Shown here: positions 11,794 to 25,400 of the stretch, piece after piece
How the letters are laid out: each line of letters opens with the position of its first letter
Numbering within the stretch: the first letter of the stretch is position 1
Source of the DNA: Thysanoteuthis rhombus
Taxonomy: Eukaryota > Mollusca > Cephalopoda > Oegopsida > Thysanoteuthidae
NCBI GenBank assembly: GCA_963457665.1
Contig: OY735203.1
Location: 25,138,634 to 25,202,633, forward strand
Direction: 5' to 3'
Length of the DNA: 64,000 nt
The notes under the pieces: generated by a model
Seen by the model: the letters and a program-made list of their open reading frames with translations, nothing else
Databases searched by the model: none
Told to the model about the DNA's origin: nothing
Translations under genes and position numbers: made by a program

Positions 11794-14719
11794 GTATGAG
11801 TGTGTGTGTGAAAAATGTGTATGTGAGTGAGTGCATGAATAAACAGAATTCATCAGACAAAACTAAAATCACCAAAAAACCATTTGTTGAACATTTTGTA
11901 AGAGTTGAATGCAAACAAAGCTTTTACTTACTGTTTCATCATAGAATAAATCAGGAATAAATTGATCAAAATCTTTTGGATATTTCTGTCGTTTCACTTG
12001 ATAGAGTGTTATCCGTCGTTCTGTCTCTGTTTTAAATGGATATAGTAACTCAAACAGAATCATTCCCAGAGAAAAGATGTCCACTTTTTGGTTGTAAGCT
12101 TTGCAATCAAGCTGAGAAAATAGAAAGAAAAAACAAGCAATTTAGAATTGAGCAGGGCTGACACTTTTGGTGCATTTGTACCAAATTTGTACTTTTTGAC
12201 TGATTTTGGTACTACACTCAGATTATCAGGAATGTTTCAGCAATTTTCTATAATAGTTGATATATATTTCATTTCACTTTCTTTAATATATATATATATA
12301 TATATATATATTTAATTATTTCACTTACTTCTGTATAGTGTACATATATACATATAATTTGAAAAAACAAAAAAAAAGATCATTTACTTAAAATATCAGA
12401 ATATGAAGTCATGTAGAAAAATTCTTTTGAAGAATAATTGTTCTAATATGACATCACAGAATTTTCCACAGGTCACACTAACCGTTTCTCAGTAACTTTT
12501 GTTACATTTACTAAAACTGTGGCTGTCCTGGTATTAAGGAATTCCTGATTGATACTGATTTTATTTTCTCTCTCTCATCTGCATGAGATTTCAAATGTTA
12601 GGATTATCAAAGAAATGTACTGCTTTTCAAAAACTTCCATATTTTCTCTGAATGCAGAACTAAACTATAAAATGCCCAAGTTAATCAAGGCCAACATCGA
12701 GTTTCCATAAAACATTTTCATTTCTGTTATTGATTTTGATTAGTTTAGTACAGGTTGTGTGTCTCAACCTCCGTTCCGTCTGGAACCTGGCTTTCTCCAA
12801 GAATCAAATAATCATGATACTTTATTCATATCATTTATAAAAATGTCCAGACTGATGCACTCAGTAGGAGTTTACCGCACTCTGGTATGAGACAACGCCG
12901 TATTAGTATTGAAATAAGATCTAGCTTAAGCCACACCCAAAACTTGTGAATTACTTAAAACCATGACACCCACAGTCCCGAAGTGTGTAACACTCGACCT
13001 GTGTAAACTTTCTATCATGTTTTTCTTTTATAGAATATTCCTCCATAAATGATTTTTTTTAAAATGGCATTTTTGCAAACTGAATAGATGTTTCACTCAA
13101 GAATCAAAAGTTTTGTTTCAAGTTGGTTTTTATTTGATTTAGTACTTATAACGGACCCACAAATAAGTTATTTATGGAGTTACTTGACCAAAACAGGGAA
13201 ATATGAATTAAAAATAAAAATGAAAATCATTGTGAAAGGTATTGATGGACTATTTTCCTCATCTCTATGTTAATTCATTCACAATGTTTCAGCCATGTAA
13301 TCTTCGGTCCTCATAGTACACGGTGAAATATAAATGAACATATGGATGAGAAGATAGTTCAAACATACACAATGATTAATAGATGCTGTCCAACTAAATT
13401 CAGACAAGAATCGTAAAGATGACATTAATCAACATGAGAGAAACACTTGAAAAATATAAAAAATTTCTTTTTTTTTCAAATTCTATGAATCCTTTTGAGC
13501 TTTAATTTGATCCCTATAAATCCAGATTCCCAAAGATGTTGTGCACTCTGGTAATTTTGAAGTTTTCTCCTGAGGGAGAAGGAATCTAAATTATTTTACA
13601 ATGATTGCTTTTTTGGTTGAAGCATTCATTTTTAGAACTTGACTTCATTCAGTTTTTACAACTGGTACCAGTAGCCCCCAAATGGGTAGTTTATGTATGC
13701 AAAAATTCATGTATGGTTTCTCTTTCAAAAGAAAAAAAAAAAAAAAAAAAAATCGGTTCAGCATTCACTCATGCCTCTCTAATATGGTCTGATTTCCATC
13801 TATTTCTACATAATACTTAAAATCTAATTCATTCAATCAAATTTGTTATGCATACTCAGTGGACCTAAATGGGAATTAAAGTAAAATTTATCTAGCAACA
13901 TAGAATCTGTGGCATTCCTATTGTCCCTTAATCACTGTTGATATCAAAAGTACAAGACAAACATAGGAAAAGAAACAGGAAATATTATTGATTCAGTTAT
14001 ATTCTTTTTATTCTCTCTTCTCTATGAAAAACTGACAGGGACAATTAGAATCCTTTCCACATGAAAATCTTTCACGTGATTTCAACTTGCAAGATTGGGT
14101 TCCATATAAACCTTCAATCAACAGTTTTGATCAAAGGTGAATCATTATTCATAAATAATGCTTTTGAATCAATTTTCACGAACAAGACATTATTCCTTTC
14201 AGAAACAAGATATTGAAAATAATTATCAGATCTTTCTGAAATTGAATCTACATCTTCAGGTGTTGAAAACATCATTAAAGCATGGAATTTGGAATAACTC
14301 AGTGGATTGTTTTCAGAAAATTGCGAATCAAATAGTCGGTTGTTTATAAAAGCTGATTCACAGATATTATGAACAAATGATTACTGAGTATGATTCTTGT
14401 TCTACTAATAATCTTTCCTAGGATGAGATTCACAGAGAAAAAAAAAATGTATCAGAGCTACAAAAGATCATTTTACAAGTGAAGCTTGCTTGTTCATGAA
14501 ATAAAAGCAACTCACCAGTTCTGGACTCATGTAGAGCTCTGTTCCAACTCCTCCCGTATGCCTTTTGTATTGTGTGCTAACAACACTAGACCCGGACAAA
14601 GATTCTCCCTCAATCACCGAGTCTTCTCCTGTCTCAATGAAGTTTGTCATAGCAGTGGCAAGACCAAAATCACCAACTTTGATAACATCTTCCATTGAGA
14701 AGAAAATGTTTGATGGCTG

Positions 14720-14758
<39 letters not shown>

Positions 14759-17700
14759 AAATTAATTATTTTTTACCAAGCAAAAAAAAGGTTATCAGGT
14801 CTAGTTTTTTTTTTTAATTAAAATTACATTTTCAAAATCTCTAAGTGAATCATAATCAATGTAAAAAGACTGGCTGAAATTACAATCAATTGATGAATTA
14901 AAAGAGGATATCAGCCGTCAATAATGATTTGTATGGTAGTTCCTCCAATTTCACAGACTTGAAATTCGTGGATTCGATGGACCAGTTTTCCCTATCATAA
15001 TCGAAAGGGAACTATTCTCACAGACTTTCTAGAGAAAAACTTTGAAAATTTTGCAAGAAATAAAAAAAGTCTGAGTACTTGTGTAAAAAAACAAACATTC
15101 TCATTAATAATACTGTAGGTTTGGGTGTTGTCAGTGTTTGTTTGATTTTCAAAAATTGACGGGACCCAAAAGTAAGATTTTAGGAAGTAAGTTTCTTGAA
15201 AATTCCACTCGTAAAAAGGTTTCAGAGGCAGGGCTCAATTGATCTTCTTTTTACAATAAGATCTTCCTTTACACGGCTTAGGCTTGTTGTATATTAAATT
15301 ATCATTAGCCCCCCCCCCCCACCTTTTTTTTCAACATCATAGCCTTTGTTATTAACATTATGCTCCCTATTTTAATGATCATGTATACTCCTCTTAAAAT
15401 TATCCTTTTTTTTTTAGACATTAATTTTGAAAATTCCTCTCTCCCATCAAAAGTTTTTGAGGGGGATTTACTTTACAATGAGAAATCTATGCTAAATTGG
15501 TCCCTTAGTTTTTGTCCAGTAGCATTCATGCTAACCTAAAAGTTGAGACTATAGCTATAATTTGCTGAAAACATCTGATAATATGGCCATCAAATTTTCT
15601 ATAGTCATTAATGAGATCCTAGAGTTGGCTTTGTGAGTTTTGTTTTTTGAAAACACCCTTCAAAATTAGTTTTCAGGTCAGTCACAATAACAATTTCAGA
15701 AAGTTTGTGCCAGCAGCATTCATGCTTGACTGAAAATTTATAAAAGTAATCTAAACTCACCATAATGATAGCTTAGGGGTAAAGATTGTATACCATTCAT
15801 TTGGACTGGCATGTATGTGAGGAGGTCAAAATGTTTGCTTTTTCGTTTTAAGAAAATTTATTTTTCTACAACGAACGACAAAACTGCTTTTTATCTGATA
15901 AGAATGGTAACTGTGCTGCAAAAAGGCTATGTCAAGATGCCTTCCATATGAATCAATGTATTTGAATATAATGGAACAACATATTTGAAAAAAAAAAAAA
16001 AAAAAAAAAATCTTTTATAAAATAGGAAAAATGCTGTATTTGGCATTCAAAAAAAGTCCTTGATTAAAAAGATTTCACATCGAGTAATTATGTAAATTAG
16101 TACACATCTGTCAGCTTATATATATCATGTGATCAGATCTTAATCAAATTGAATTTTTTTTTTCTTTTGACATGGGGTCTTCATTCAAACTCTCACAGAT
16201 AATAATAACCTATTATATCCATAATAACTAAAAGCCAGATTCTGTTTATGTATATCAAGTAGCCAAAGTGCTGTACTGCAGCTAGTGGAATAGAATTGAG
16301 GTATCTTTAAAAGAAAAAGCAAATTTGATCTCTTATTAGAGCCAAAGGTCCTATTCAAGCCTTCTGCAGAAACTAGCTAGAATTACACCCATAAGGCAGG
16401 AATTTAAGCTAGAAGATATAAATAGTGACATAACTGTATATTAGCCGAATATGTGTTGGATAGTATATGGTTACTACTGACATAACAAAATAATAGATAC
16501 CTTATATGATATACATGTATTTTAGGAGAAGAGAACTTGTGTTACATTTGATTTTGGAAAAAATTCATCTTGGTTATTACAATATTTTTGTTTTTTTATG
16601 TAATTGAAGGCAGAGTTTCCCATGCAGAAAATAAACACACTTCAAATAACATCGCAAATAGGGATTGGAATAAATCAAATCATTCTCCAGAAGAGGCCAG
16701 AAGCATAAATGTATTTGTGTAGCGAAATAAATGATTCATGGTTAATCTATTTTTCGAGAGTGGTAAACAATATTTTATATTAGACTTACAACATTAAAAA
16801 TTTCCAAACACAATATTTGAATTAACCCAATCAAATTTTGTTGATAAAAACAGACATATGAATTGCTTCCCCTTATTAGGATTTTTATTTACACGTACAC
16901 ACATACACACACACACATGCGTACATGGAGACTTTCTTTGTCAGTTAATCCATAAACGAATGAGTTAATGTATTATACATCTTTTGAGAGGGGTTCCCAT
17001 CTTCAGTAGCATGTGTTTACATTTCAGTAGTCAAAGGGTTTCCCAAGAAAACAAATTTTGCATCAGATGTTTTGCTTTGGAAGCAAAAATGGTAATCAAG
17101 AAAGAGGCTTCCTTTGGGGTCATAATGGAGAGTTAAGACTGTGTTCTGTCTTTGTTGAAATCTATGCCTGTTTATCTAATATTGGGATCTTCACACAGAC
17201 CCTTACCTATAAAAACATGCATGGTACTTCATTTGTACAACTCATATACATATGTACACACACCCAGATCAGACGTAGTGTCCAAGTGATACTGAGTTAT
17301 ATATACATCTACAAACCCGTGCCTGAAGTGCATAGTACATATCAGTGCTGCAATGTACCAATATGACAAGTGGTGCATAGTTATACAAACAGTATGCACT
17401 CATACAATGGTGTACATCAATCTGGTTAATACTCAGTACACAGTCATACAACAGCATATGTCAGTTTAGTCACATATTTGATACATGTTTAATCATTGAT
17501 GCTGGGGATGTGCTCTGTATACCATTTCCGGAGTGTGTCCCTAATCTGAACACATATAGATATCCGTTCAAGAATGCAAGTCTTCACGCATCTACTCATA
17601 TACGAATTAAAAACGGCCTCAACATAAACAATTCCACAAACACACTCATATATATTATACATACATATATATATATGCACACATATATATAAATATATAT

Positions 17701-20700
17701 ATATATAAACATACAAAAAAATCATTTATATTTGAATAAGGTCTTATTCAAACTTGATTGAAAAGAAATGAACAAAAAACACCATTATCCCTGAAAGACA
17801 ATATTTCTCATTAGAAAAATCTTTTTCTGTCTTGTTTTTCTTCCCCATGTCATAATTCAGCAAGTACATTTGGCAAAAAAGCATAATGTTGTTAGTGGTT
17901 AAATACTGGTTGTGTCATGTATATTCAAATCTCATTGCCAAAGAATGACATAAATCTTTTCCAAGCCAGCAGAAACGTTAATTAGATCCATGTGCCATAA
18001 GGGAGAATACTGTTGAAGAGTGTATAAAGTGTCATATACACACGTCGATAAATGCTCATCAACGAGTATATTAACCGAAAAGGCTATTACTAATAAAGAC
18101 AATAAAAAAAGCTCTCATGATACTCCAGTAAAGAATCAAAGATTTTACACTTACTTTCAGATCTCTGTGCAGAACACCTTTCTTATGTACATATTCCACT
18201 GCTGTGACAATTTGATCAAAGAAATCCAAAACCACTTCACAATTCCGTTTATCCGTATGCTCACTCAGCCACTCTTTAAGTGTTTCCTGTTTGCACAACT
18301 GCATCTGAATATATAAATACATTTTGGGACTGTCTTTACTTTTGGGCTTCGAGCCAGAAGTGTTACTTTTTTGACATGGCTTTTCCGCATCTAAGATTGC
18401 TGAGGTAGAATCAGTGGACGAATACACCTGACTTGAGGGAGAGGAAAATAATTGTTCTCCTTTCTCAAAGCCAGAATCTTTGAAAAAAACAATGCTTGAG
18501 GAATCGTCTGTCTTGGAATCATCCTTCTCAAATTCAGAATATCTCCCATCTTCACTCTCTTCTTCAGAGTCTTCCTCCTCCGTTGGAGATGTCTGCTGGG
18601 ACAACGACATAGGTTCAGTGAAACTAAACGAACCACTTTCTTCCTGGTTACTATTTTCATCTCCAAATTTCACACTTTCACCCGTAAAGCCATTCACTTT
18701 TCTTTCTGATAAGTTGTCAAAATCAAAGTCATTATATGCACGGAGAGGATTGTGGTTCAAACATCCACCTCCAATGATGTATGGATCAGAATCAGGTTTT
18801 GTTGGGGTTGTATTCAGGGTGACTATCGATGGAGTAATACAGCCACTACAAAAGAAAAACAATGGTGAGAAAAGTTTTATAAATTTCGTAAGTCCTTGCA
18901 ACGATAGATACTTTTCCATCACAGCACACAAACAGGAAAGCTCAGAATCAATCTTGGAAAATCTTTACTTGAATATTTCAACTTGCAACATTTCATAGAT
19001 TACAATGACATTCACTTGAAGTATTCAAATCAATTTTACAATCTACAATTTCGGCCTTTAGGCTGAGATCAAAGAGTAGTGTCTTCTTTGACACCCTTGG
19101 GCTGAGAAATTGACCATTGTCTGGGATTGTTCCCTATAGCAGAATCACTGACTAGCATGCTCAGACTCATTCTGAGAGCATCAACGGGATTTGTCCCGTA
19201 AACCAAATCAAGCCTGCCCTAATGACTACGCATGTGCAAAGGCAAGGGGGACTCATGCACAATAGGATTTGTCCTGTGAACAAATTCAAGCTTATTCCGA
19301 TATCCTCGCAAAATCATACGCAAGGACTCTTGCACCCTGAGCCCGCACATTCTCAAACATGCGCGATCTCACCTCAAACCCAACCTTGTGTCATATTTGT
19401 AGTAGTGGGGATGCAAATGAATAAACTTAAGGTGGGAGACTGATTATCATCAACAGAGAAAGAGGAAAATAGGGCAGAGGCAACATCAACATGGATCTGC
19501 CATTCCGACACTGTGATGGAGAACTAACAAAGTCTGGGGGTATTGTGAGATATTGCTAGGAGGCCCTGGGTAAGTGGTAATGAGGCTTCAGTCCTGAAAC
19601 AATGTCTGATCTCAGGGTCATCATTAGAAGAGGATTTTGTTGGAGACATATGTGCTATTCCTGAGGCATTAGTTGTATAAATTTATCGATTCATAATCTT
19701 CATCAAGACAAAAATCAATAGAACTTTCTTTAAATATATCTTTATATATCGGAAATATATATTGCTTCGAAGTGTTCCCTTCGTACAACAAAAATCATAG
19801 TGAAAAATAAGTGGATTTTAATTGTACGAAAGTTGAACAAATTTATTTTCACAAATAAACCAAAAACAAACCATTTGTCAAAGTGTTAGTGCTGAGATCT
19901 CTAAAAATGGATGCAATTTCAATATTGAAAAGACTTTACACGAATATGTTCACAAACAAGCAGGTCTTTCAGAAATAGAATGGATTTCAGTTATTTCACA
20001 GGGATTTGGGATTTAGAGAGTCTATTGAATGCACACCTGGATCCCAGTTCTTTGTCTCTTTTCTCTTGCCATCCAGGTGGTGGGCACTCAAACCAAGACT
20101 GGAAATACCGGACGATACCAACGTGATCCAAATTGGCCAAAGTGGTCACTTCACGCATCACTTTTTCTTCACTTTCATTGCTAAAAAAGAAAAAAAAAAA
20201 AAGGAATCAAAATGAAGTATTCAGACAATTTTTTGCACAATTTGAACTCCTTGTTGCTTATGTTGTTGACAACGTTTCGGATGTCATGAATGACTCAAAC
20301 AACAAAAGACCCTTCAAAATTATAGACAGTGTTTGAAATTCAGTTAGAAAACAAGACAAAAAAGAGATTAAAGACTGGTGTGAAAAATTGTAAAAACATA
20401 GCATGTAGCTCAATAATGGAAAAAGCAATTTTCCATAAAATCTCCTTTCTTGTCAATGCACTTGATACAGTGGTGAATATTAACCACATGGATTGAGCAT
20501 TACATAATCAAAATAACTACATATCTGGTGACAGACTATTGATCCACCAATATCTGAGCATTAACTTTTTGTATGTATTGATTAAACAGCTCAAAGTTGT
20601 TTTTAGAAACTACTGTGAAATCTCTCATCACTGGGTTTTGGTAATATTAGACTATCAGCATTAACTGACCGTTAGTCTGTTAGTGAGTACATAGCAATAA

Positions 20701-22446
20701 CCTTTGAGATAGTTTAGCGAGTAACTTTGTAAAAACCTTTCCTGTTCAGGTTCACAAGAGTAGTAATTAGATGGTTTACTGATTCAAACACTCAAAGAAA
20801 AGTAGAATAAGCCTGAAAGTCAGACCATAGATGCACTCAATTTCCACAACTAAATCTCCTTCCTTGTCAATGCACTTGATACAGTGGTGAATACTGACTA
20901 CATAGATTGAACATTATATGATGATAATTTCTGATTAAAATAAGCCTGAAAGTCAGACCATAAATGAGTGAGTCCTCTCCTTTGCACTTTCAGGAATATA
21001 GAGAGAGTGGAAACGAGGGGTAGTGGGAGTCTTTTGGTATGTCAGTTAGTGACAGCCATCAGTACTACAAATGAAAAAAACAAAAAAAAAAAACAAAAAC
21101 AAAGGTACAACTGTATTTAGGCTATTTGTATATTTTCTAGCCTTTCCTGCCATTCAGAAATGTCTTATAGAAACTAATGCTTCCATAAAATACTTACATT
21201 GATTCAATTATAATCAATATTAAAAAGTATCAGTAAAAGATTTTTTTTTTTTTTGAAAATAGCAGGTTTATCAACCATTTGTTACAAGGAACCTAACTGA
21301 TACATTCGACATGAAACAGCACTTCATACGGTTAACTAATATTTACCAAGTTTATACAATGCCCCCCAAAAAGCAGGGCACCTGCAGCAAAATCACTTCA
21401 CAAGCAAACCAGTGGTCTACAAGACAAATATTTATGATAGGAGAGCAGTCAATGACTGTTAGGAAAAACAGATCAATTAGTATTAGAAAACCAGGTGTAT
21501 CATCCTGTAGACTATTGCTGCCATGAGTATGAGCCTGATTATAAACCAAACTTATGGCCTTGCATCAAACCTAGCTAAGTTTAAATAGCTAGATACAATG
21601 GTTAACGAGCTTGTCTCACAGATCTATTCACTCATGTTGTGTAAATGAGTTTAAAAGAATCAGTGAAAAAAAAAAAAAAGAAAAAAAATTATACATATAT
21701 ATATATGTATATGGAATAGCAGGTTTATCTACCTTTTGGGTAAGCAAATCCTCTTTACTGCATATAGGCAGGAATCAAATTTGTTTTTAGCCACAAAAAC
21801 CACACCATATGCACCATGACTGAGTTTCTCCAAGTGATCAAAGTCTGTGTAATACCTGGAACAAATAAAGAATAAAATTTCCAATAATAATAAAAAAAAA
21901 TGCAATCATTTTCTTTGTTTTGTGGACAGAAATAAGTAGGAGCGCTCAAGTAACGTGTAGGTTTTGAAAAGAATAAAATCAACCCTTTAGTGATTGCTCC
22001 AAAATTACCCATATTTCCCATTGCCTATTGAAACAACTGTAACTGGGGAGTGATTCAAATCTACCCATCATGCTATATATCATTGTAGAGCTCATTAAAT
22101 AAACTAAAATACTGCATAGATTTGGTTACATTTCTGAATATTTATTGATAATACCAATCAATTACAATTAGCACAATACTACCAAAGACGGATTAAATAG
22201 TAAAAGGTAGCATTTTGTCACAAAGCTTATCATGCAATGAATACACACAAAAAAAATTTCAAACAAATATCTTACAAGTTACTGACTTATCTCTGAGTGG
22301 TGTCACAAACCTATCACTCTGTGGCCTCTATACATTAGTAATGGTATTTATACAAATATGTTTTCAAAAAACAAGTCCTATTTCCTTCCTGTGTATTAAT
22401 CAATGTTGGCAACTAAATAAAGAATATTTTCACGTTAGTTTGACGA

Positions 22447-22479
<33 letters not shown>

Positions 22480-25400
22480 GCCCCAAATCCCCCAAACATG
22501 CTAAAATGGTCAGAACAAGGGCTGGGGCAAAACAGCAAAAAGATGCTGAAAATGGTTATAAATTGTCAAAAAGAAGCCCTAATTTAGTGACTTTTGCACT
22601 GCAAAAGCACAAAAAGGGTCAAATTGCCAACACTCCTGGGATAATGGGGTCATCTTCCCTCACTGCTGAGATAAAATGTAGTTAAAAAAAAAGAACTCTT
22701 TTTCTCAATGATAATATGAGACACTTTCTCAGCTATTGTTTTACATTTGACACACCCAGCTTCTCTCTGACTCTCCATATAACTCCTGGTACAGGAAAGT
22801 TTTTTTGTTTTTACATCAATCTGATGGCTATGGTATGCCAAGTATTACAACACAATTTCTTTTGTTTTTAATGCATTTTTTTTTTATTGTCATAGCAATC
22901 AATGTCATTGTTCCTTGAGGGATGATTTTTAATGGAATAGTCACTTAAAAGTTCAATGTGATTATATTTATTTTGTGGTCCAAAGTCAGTGTTAAATGTC
23001 TGAATGTTTGGACACATGCCTCTCAGATCAGAGAGCAGATGCAGAGGACTCTGATGGTCATCGATTTTTCACATTAGCAAAGGCCAAAGCTCCAGGTAAG
23101 TATGATCATGGACTTTTTCCAAAATTGACACATATTGATGAAGATACCATTCAATCATAAAGATTTAATTGAAGAGGCGTGTGTTAGTTGATTGTGTGGG
23201 TGTACCAGGGAGCCCTAGGGATTTGACCAAGGAGCAAAAGGAGTGGCAACCCAAAAAGTTTGGGAACCAGTTTTAGTTAAATGGGTTTCCTGCTCAGTCA
23301 TTATTAGATAATATAGGATGAAAACTTCCTAGTGGAAAGTAGGCAGCCGCCTAAACTGTTATCTTCAATAGAGCCAAAGTTCAAGCACTAAATTCAAATA
23401 TCAACATGGTATATCACATTTGCCAATAAGTTCAAGAAGCCCAAAGATTGATAAGAACATACTTACGCTGTTCTTTCTTCAATTGCCAAAAAGACTAAAT
23501 AAAATGGTCCAAACTGATGGTGGCAAGTAAATGACAAAATTTTCAAGGAATGAAATGATTTCAATAATCACTATTAAAAATTAAGCATCAAAATAGAAGA
23601 AAGTCAACTTACTTAGAATTATATTCAATTGAACTGGTTATAGCTAATACATTTGGCCTCTCGATTTCCTCCTTCTTCTTCATTAGTGCAAGTAGTTCTT
23701 CTTCAGCCTTAGCTTCATCCTGATTAAGAGAAAAAAATGCACTCATTAACCATTACAAGTGATAATGATAAGAGAAAAAAAAAAGTAGTGAAATTAACGA
23801 ATTTGAGAAAAGTTGTTTTGCATAATTTTCTTTAACATATGGTCAATTTAATCACAAATATTACAAAATCATGAATTACTTTTCTGCAGAAAAGATAAAC
23901 ATTTAAATTAAATTTTACATGATATTCTACATTGACATACTGAAAATAGTCCATTCTAATATGCGTCGTTGCATTTGTAACTAACGTAAGCCAAGAACCT
24001 CTTGGTAATATTTTGTAAAATGACATGACATATTCCCATCACTACTTGAACCAATGCACTAAACTCGTTTCCGTTTCTTGGCATTGGCAGAAATATGTAC
24101 GGTTGTCTTTTTCTTTAGTACGGCAAATTTGTTTGGAATCAAGATATTGCAACACAGACCCAGCTTCATAAGATGATGCTTGTTGGACCAGAACATTACA
24201 GATATTTTAAAACCCATTAGTTTCCATCCATTGGACAAATCTACGTTAAGGAGACTCCATTTTATATAATTTCAGATCATTTATCAGCATTTTCAGTAAT
24301 GACACACCATATACGAAATTTGGTAGGAAATTTTGAGACCATTGAAAACTCAATAGAGTTCAGAAAATGTTGCTGAATCATTAATTGTAACGGTTTCATC
24401 ATCCATTACAAATAAACAAGCTGTTGGTCCTAAAAAGTACAGTCGAGAAATTTGCCCAGTTACAGTCCTAATTAATTTCAGCCATTTCATGATCACTATA
24501 CATCACCAACTATCACCAACATTTTTTCTCTATATTTTATTCTGTAATGATCATTCATTATCTTTATGGTAGTATTGTGACTTGGAGCATACTGTATCCC
24601 GACCTTATGAGCAGGTACATTTGATTGATGGTTAAGTTTTTTTTTTTAAATCGCATTCTTGTCTTCAAACTTCAATTTGCAGACCCCAGAGTTATACTTT
24701 CTGCAATCTGAATTTTCAACATTCTCAAACCTTTTTAGAGCTTTATAAATCAAAGTGAGTTTAGAATCCATGTTTTTCAAACATTTTTTCCAAAGTTCTA
24801 GAATGGTGATGTTAGGATTATTCATTGCAATTTATTGTAGAATTTTGGCAAGATATTTTTCAAGTTGAGTAACATAAAGCTTGCATTAATTGGTAACTTG
24901 AATTTAAGCTCATTTGAAAGAACACATCTGATTTACCTAGGAAAAATATTTCAAGTTCATGGATGCCCGAATACTTAGATTTGATTGGTGCATAAATGTG
25001 TTTGCGAATACTTTCTGGCAGATTACTTTTTGGAAATTGCTAACCAAAATTGATTCAATTCTCTCTCCCTCACAAATTAATAGAGAACCAACTATTATCT
25101 TAGAAAGAAAAAACACAATGAATAATCTAATAACCATAATGACCAAATGCTCACTTTCGATTTAGAAAATAAGTCTCAAGATTACCTTAAACCCAAAGGA
25201 TGTGAAAAAAAATTGCCAGAAAAGCACTCACTGACAATTACCAATTTCACTTCCGTGGAAGGTATGGATGAATCGTAGAGGTAAATATTTAAGTATAAAT
25301 ATAGAGATCATGGGTAAAATAACAAATTTGTTTACTTTTCTTTAAGACTTTTGACATATTACAGTACAGCCTCAAAATTTGAACTTTTCAGTTAGATAAA

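Noticed and set aside
18391-18666. 91-codon minus-strand open frame within exon M
   Set aside because: It is an alternative frame of the confirmed PERK insert, with no junction support.
18480-18998. 172-codon plus-strand open frame opposite PERK exon M
   Set aside because: Its Ser-rich content is the antisense of the acidic insert; it crosses the exon acceptor and has no family motif.
22215-22685. 156-codon plus-strand open frame
   Set aside because: It reads through an A31 homopolymer as polylysine and shows no domain. The part after the run (starting [13 protein letters not shown]) is odd but unsupported.
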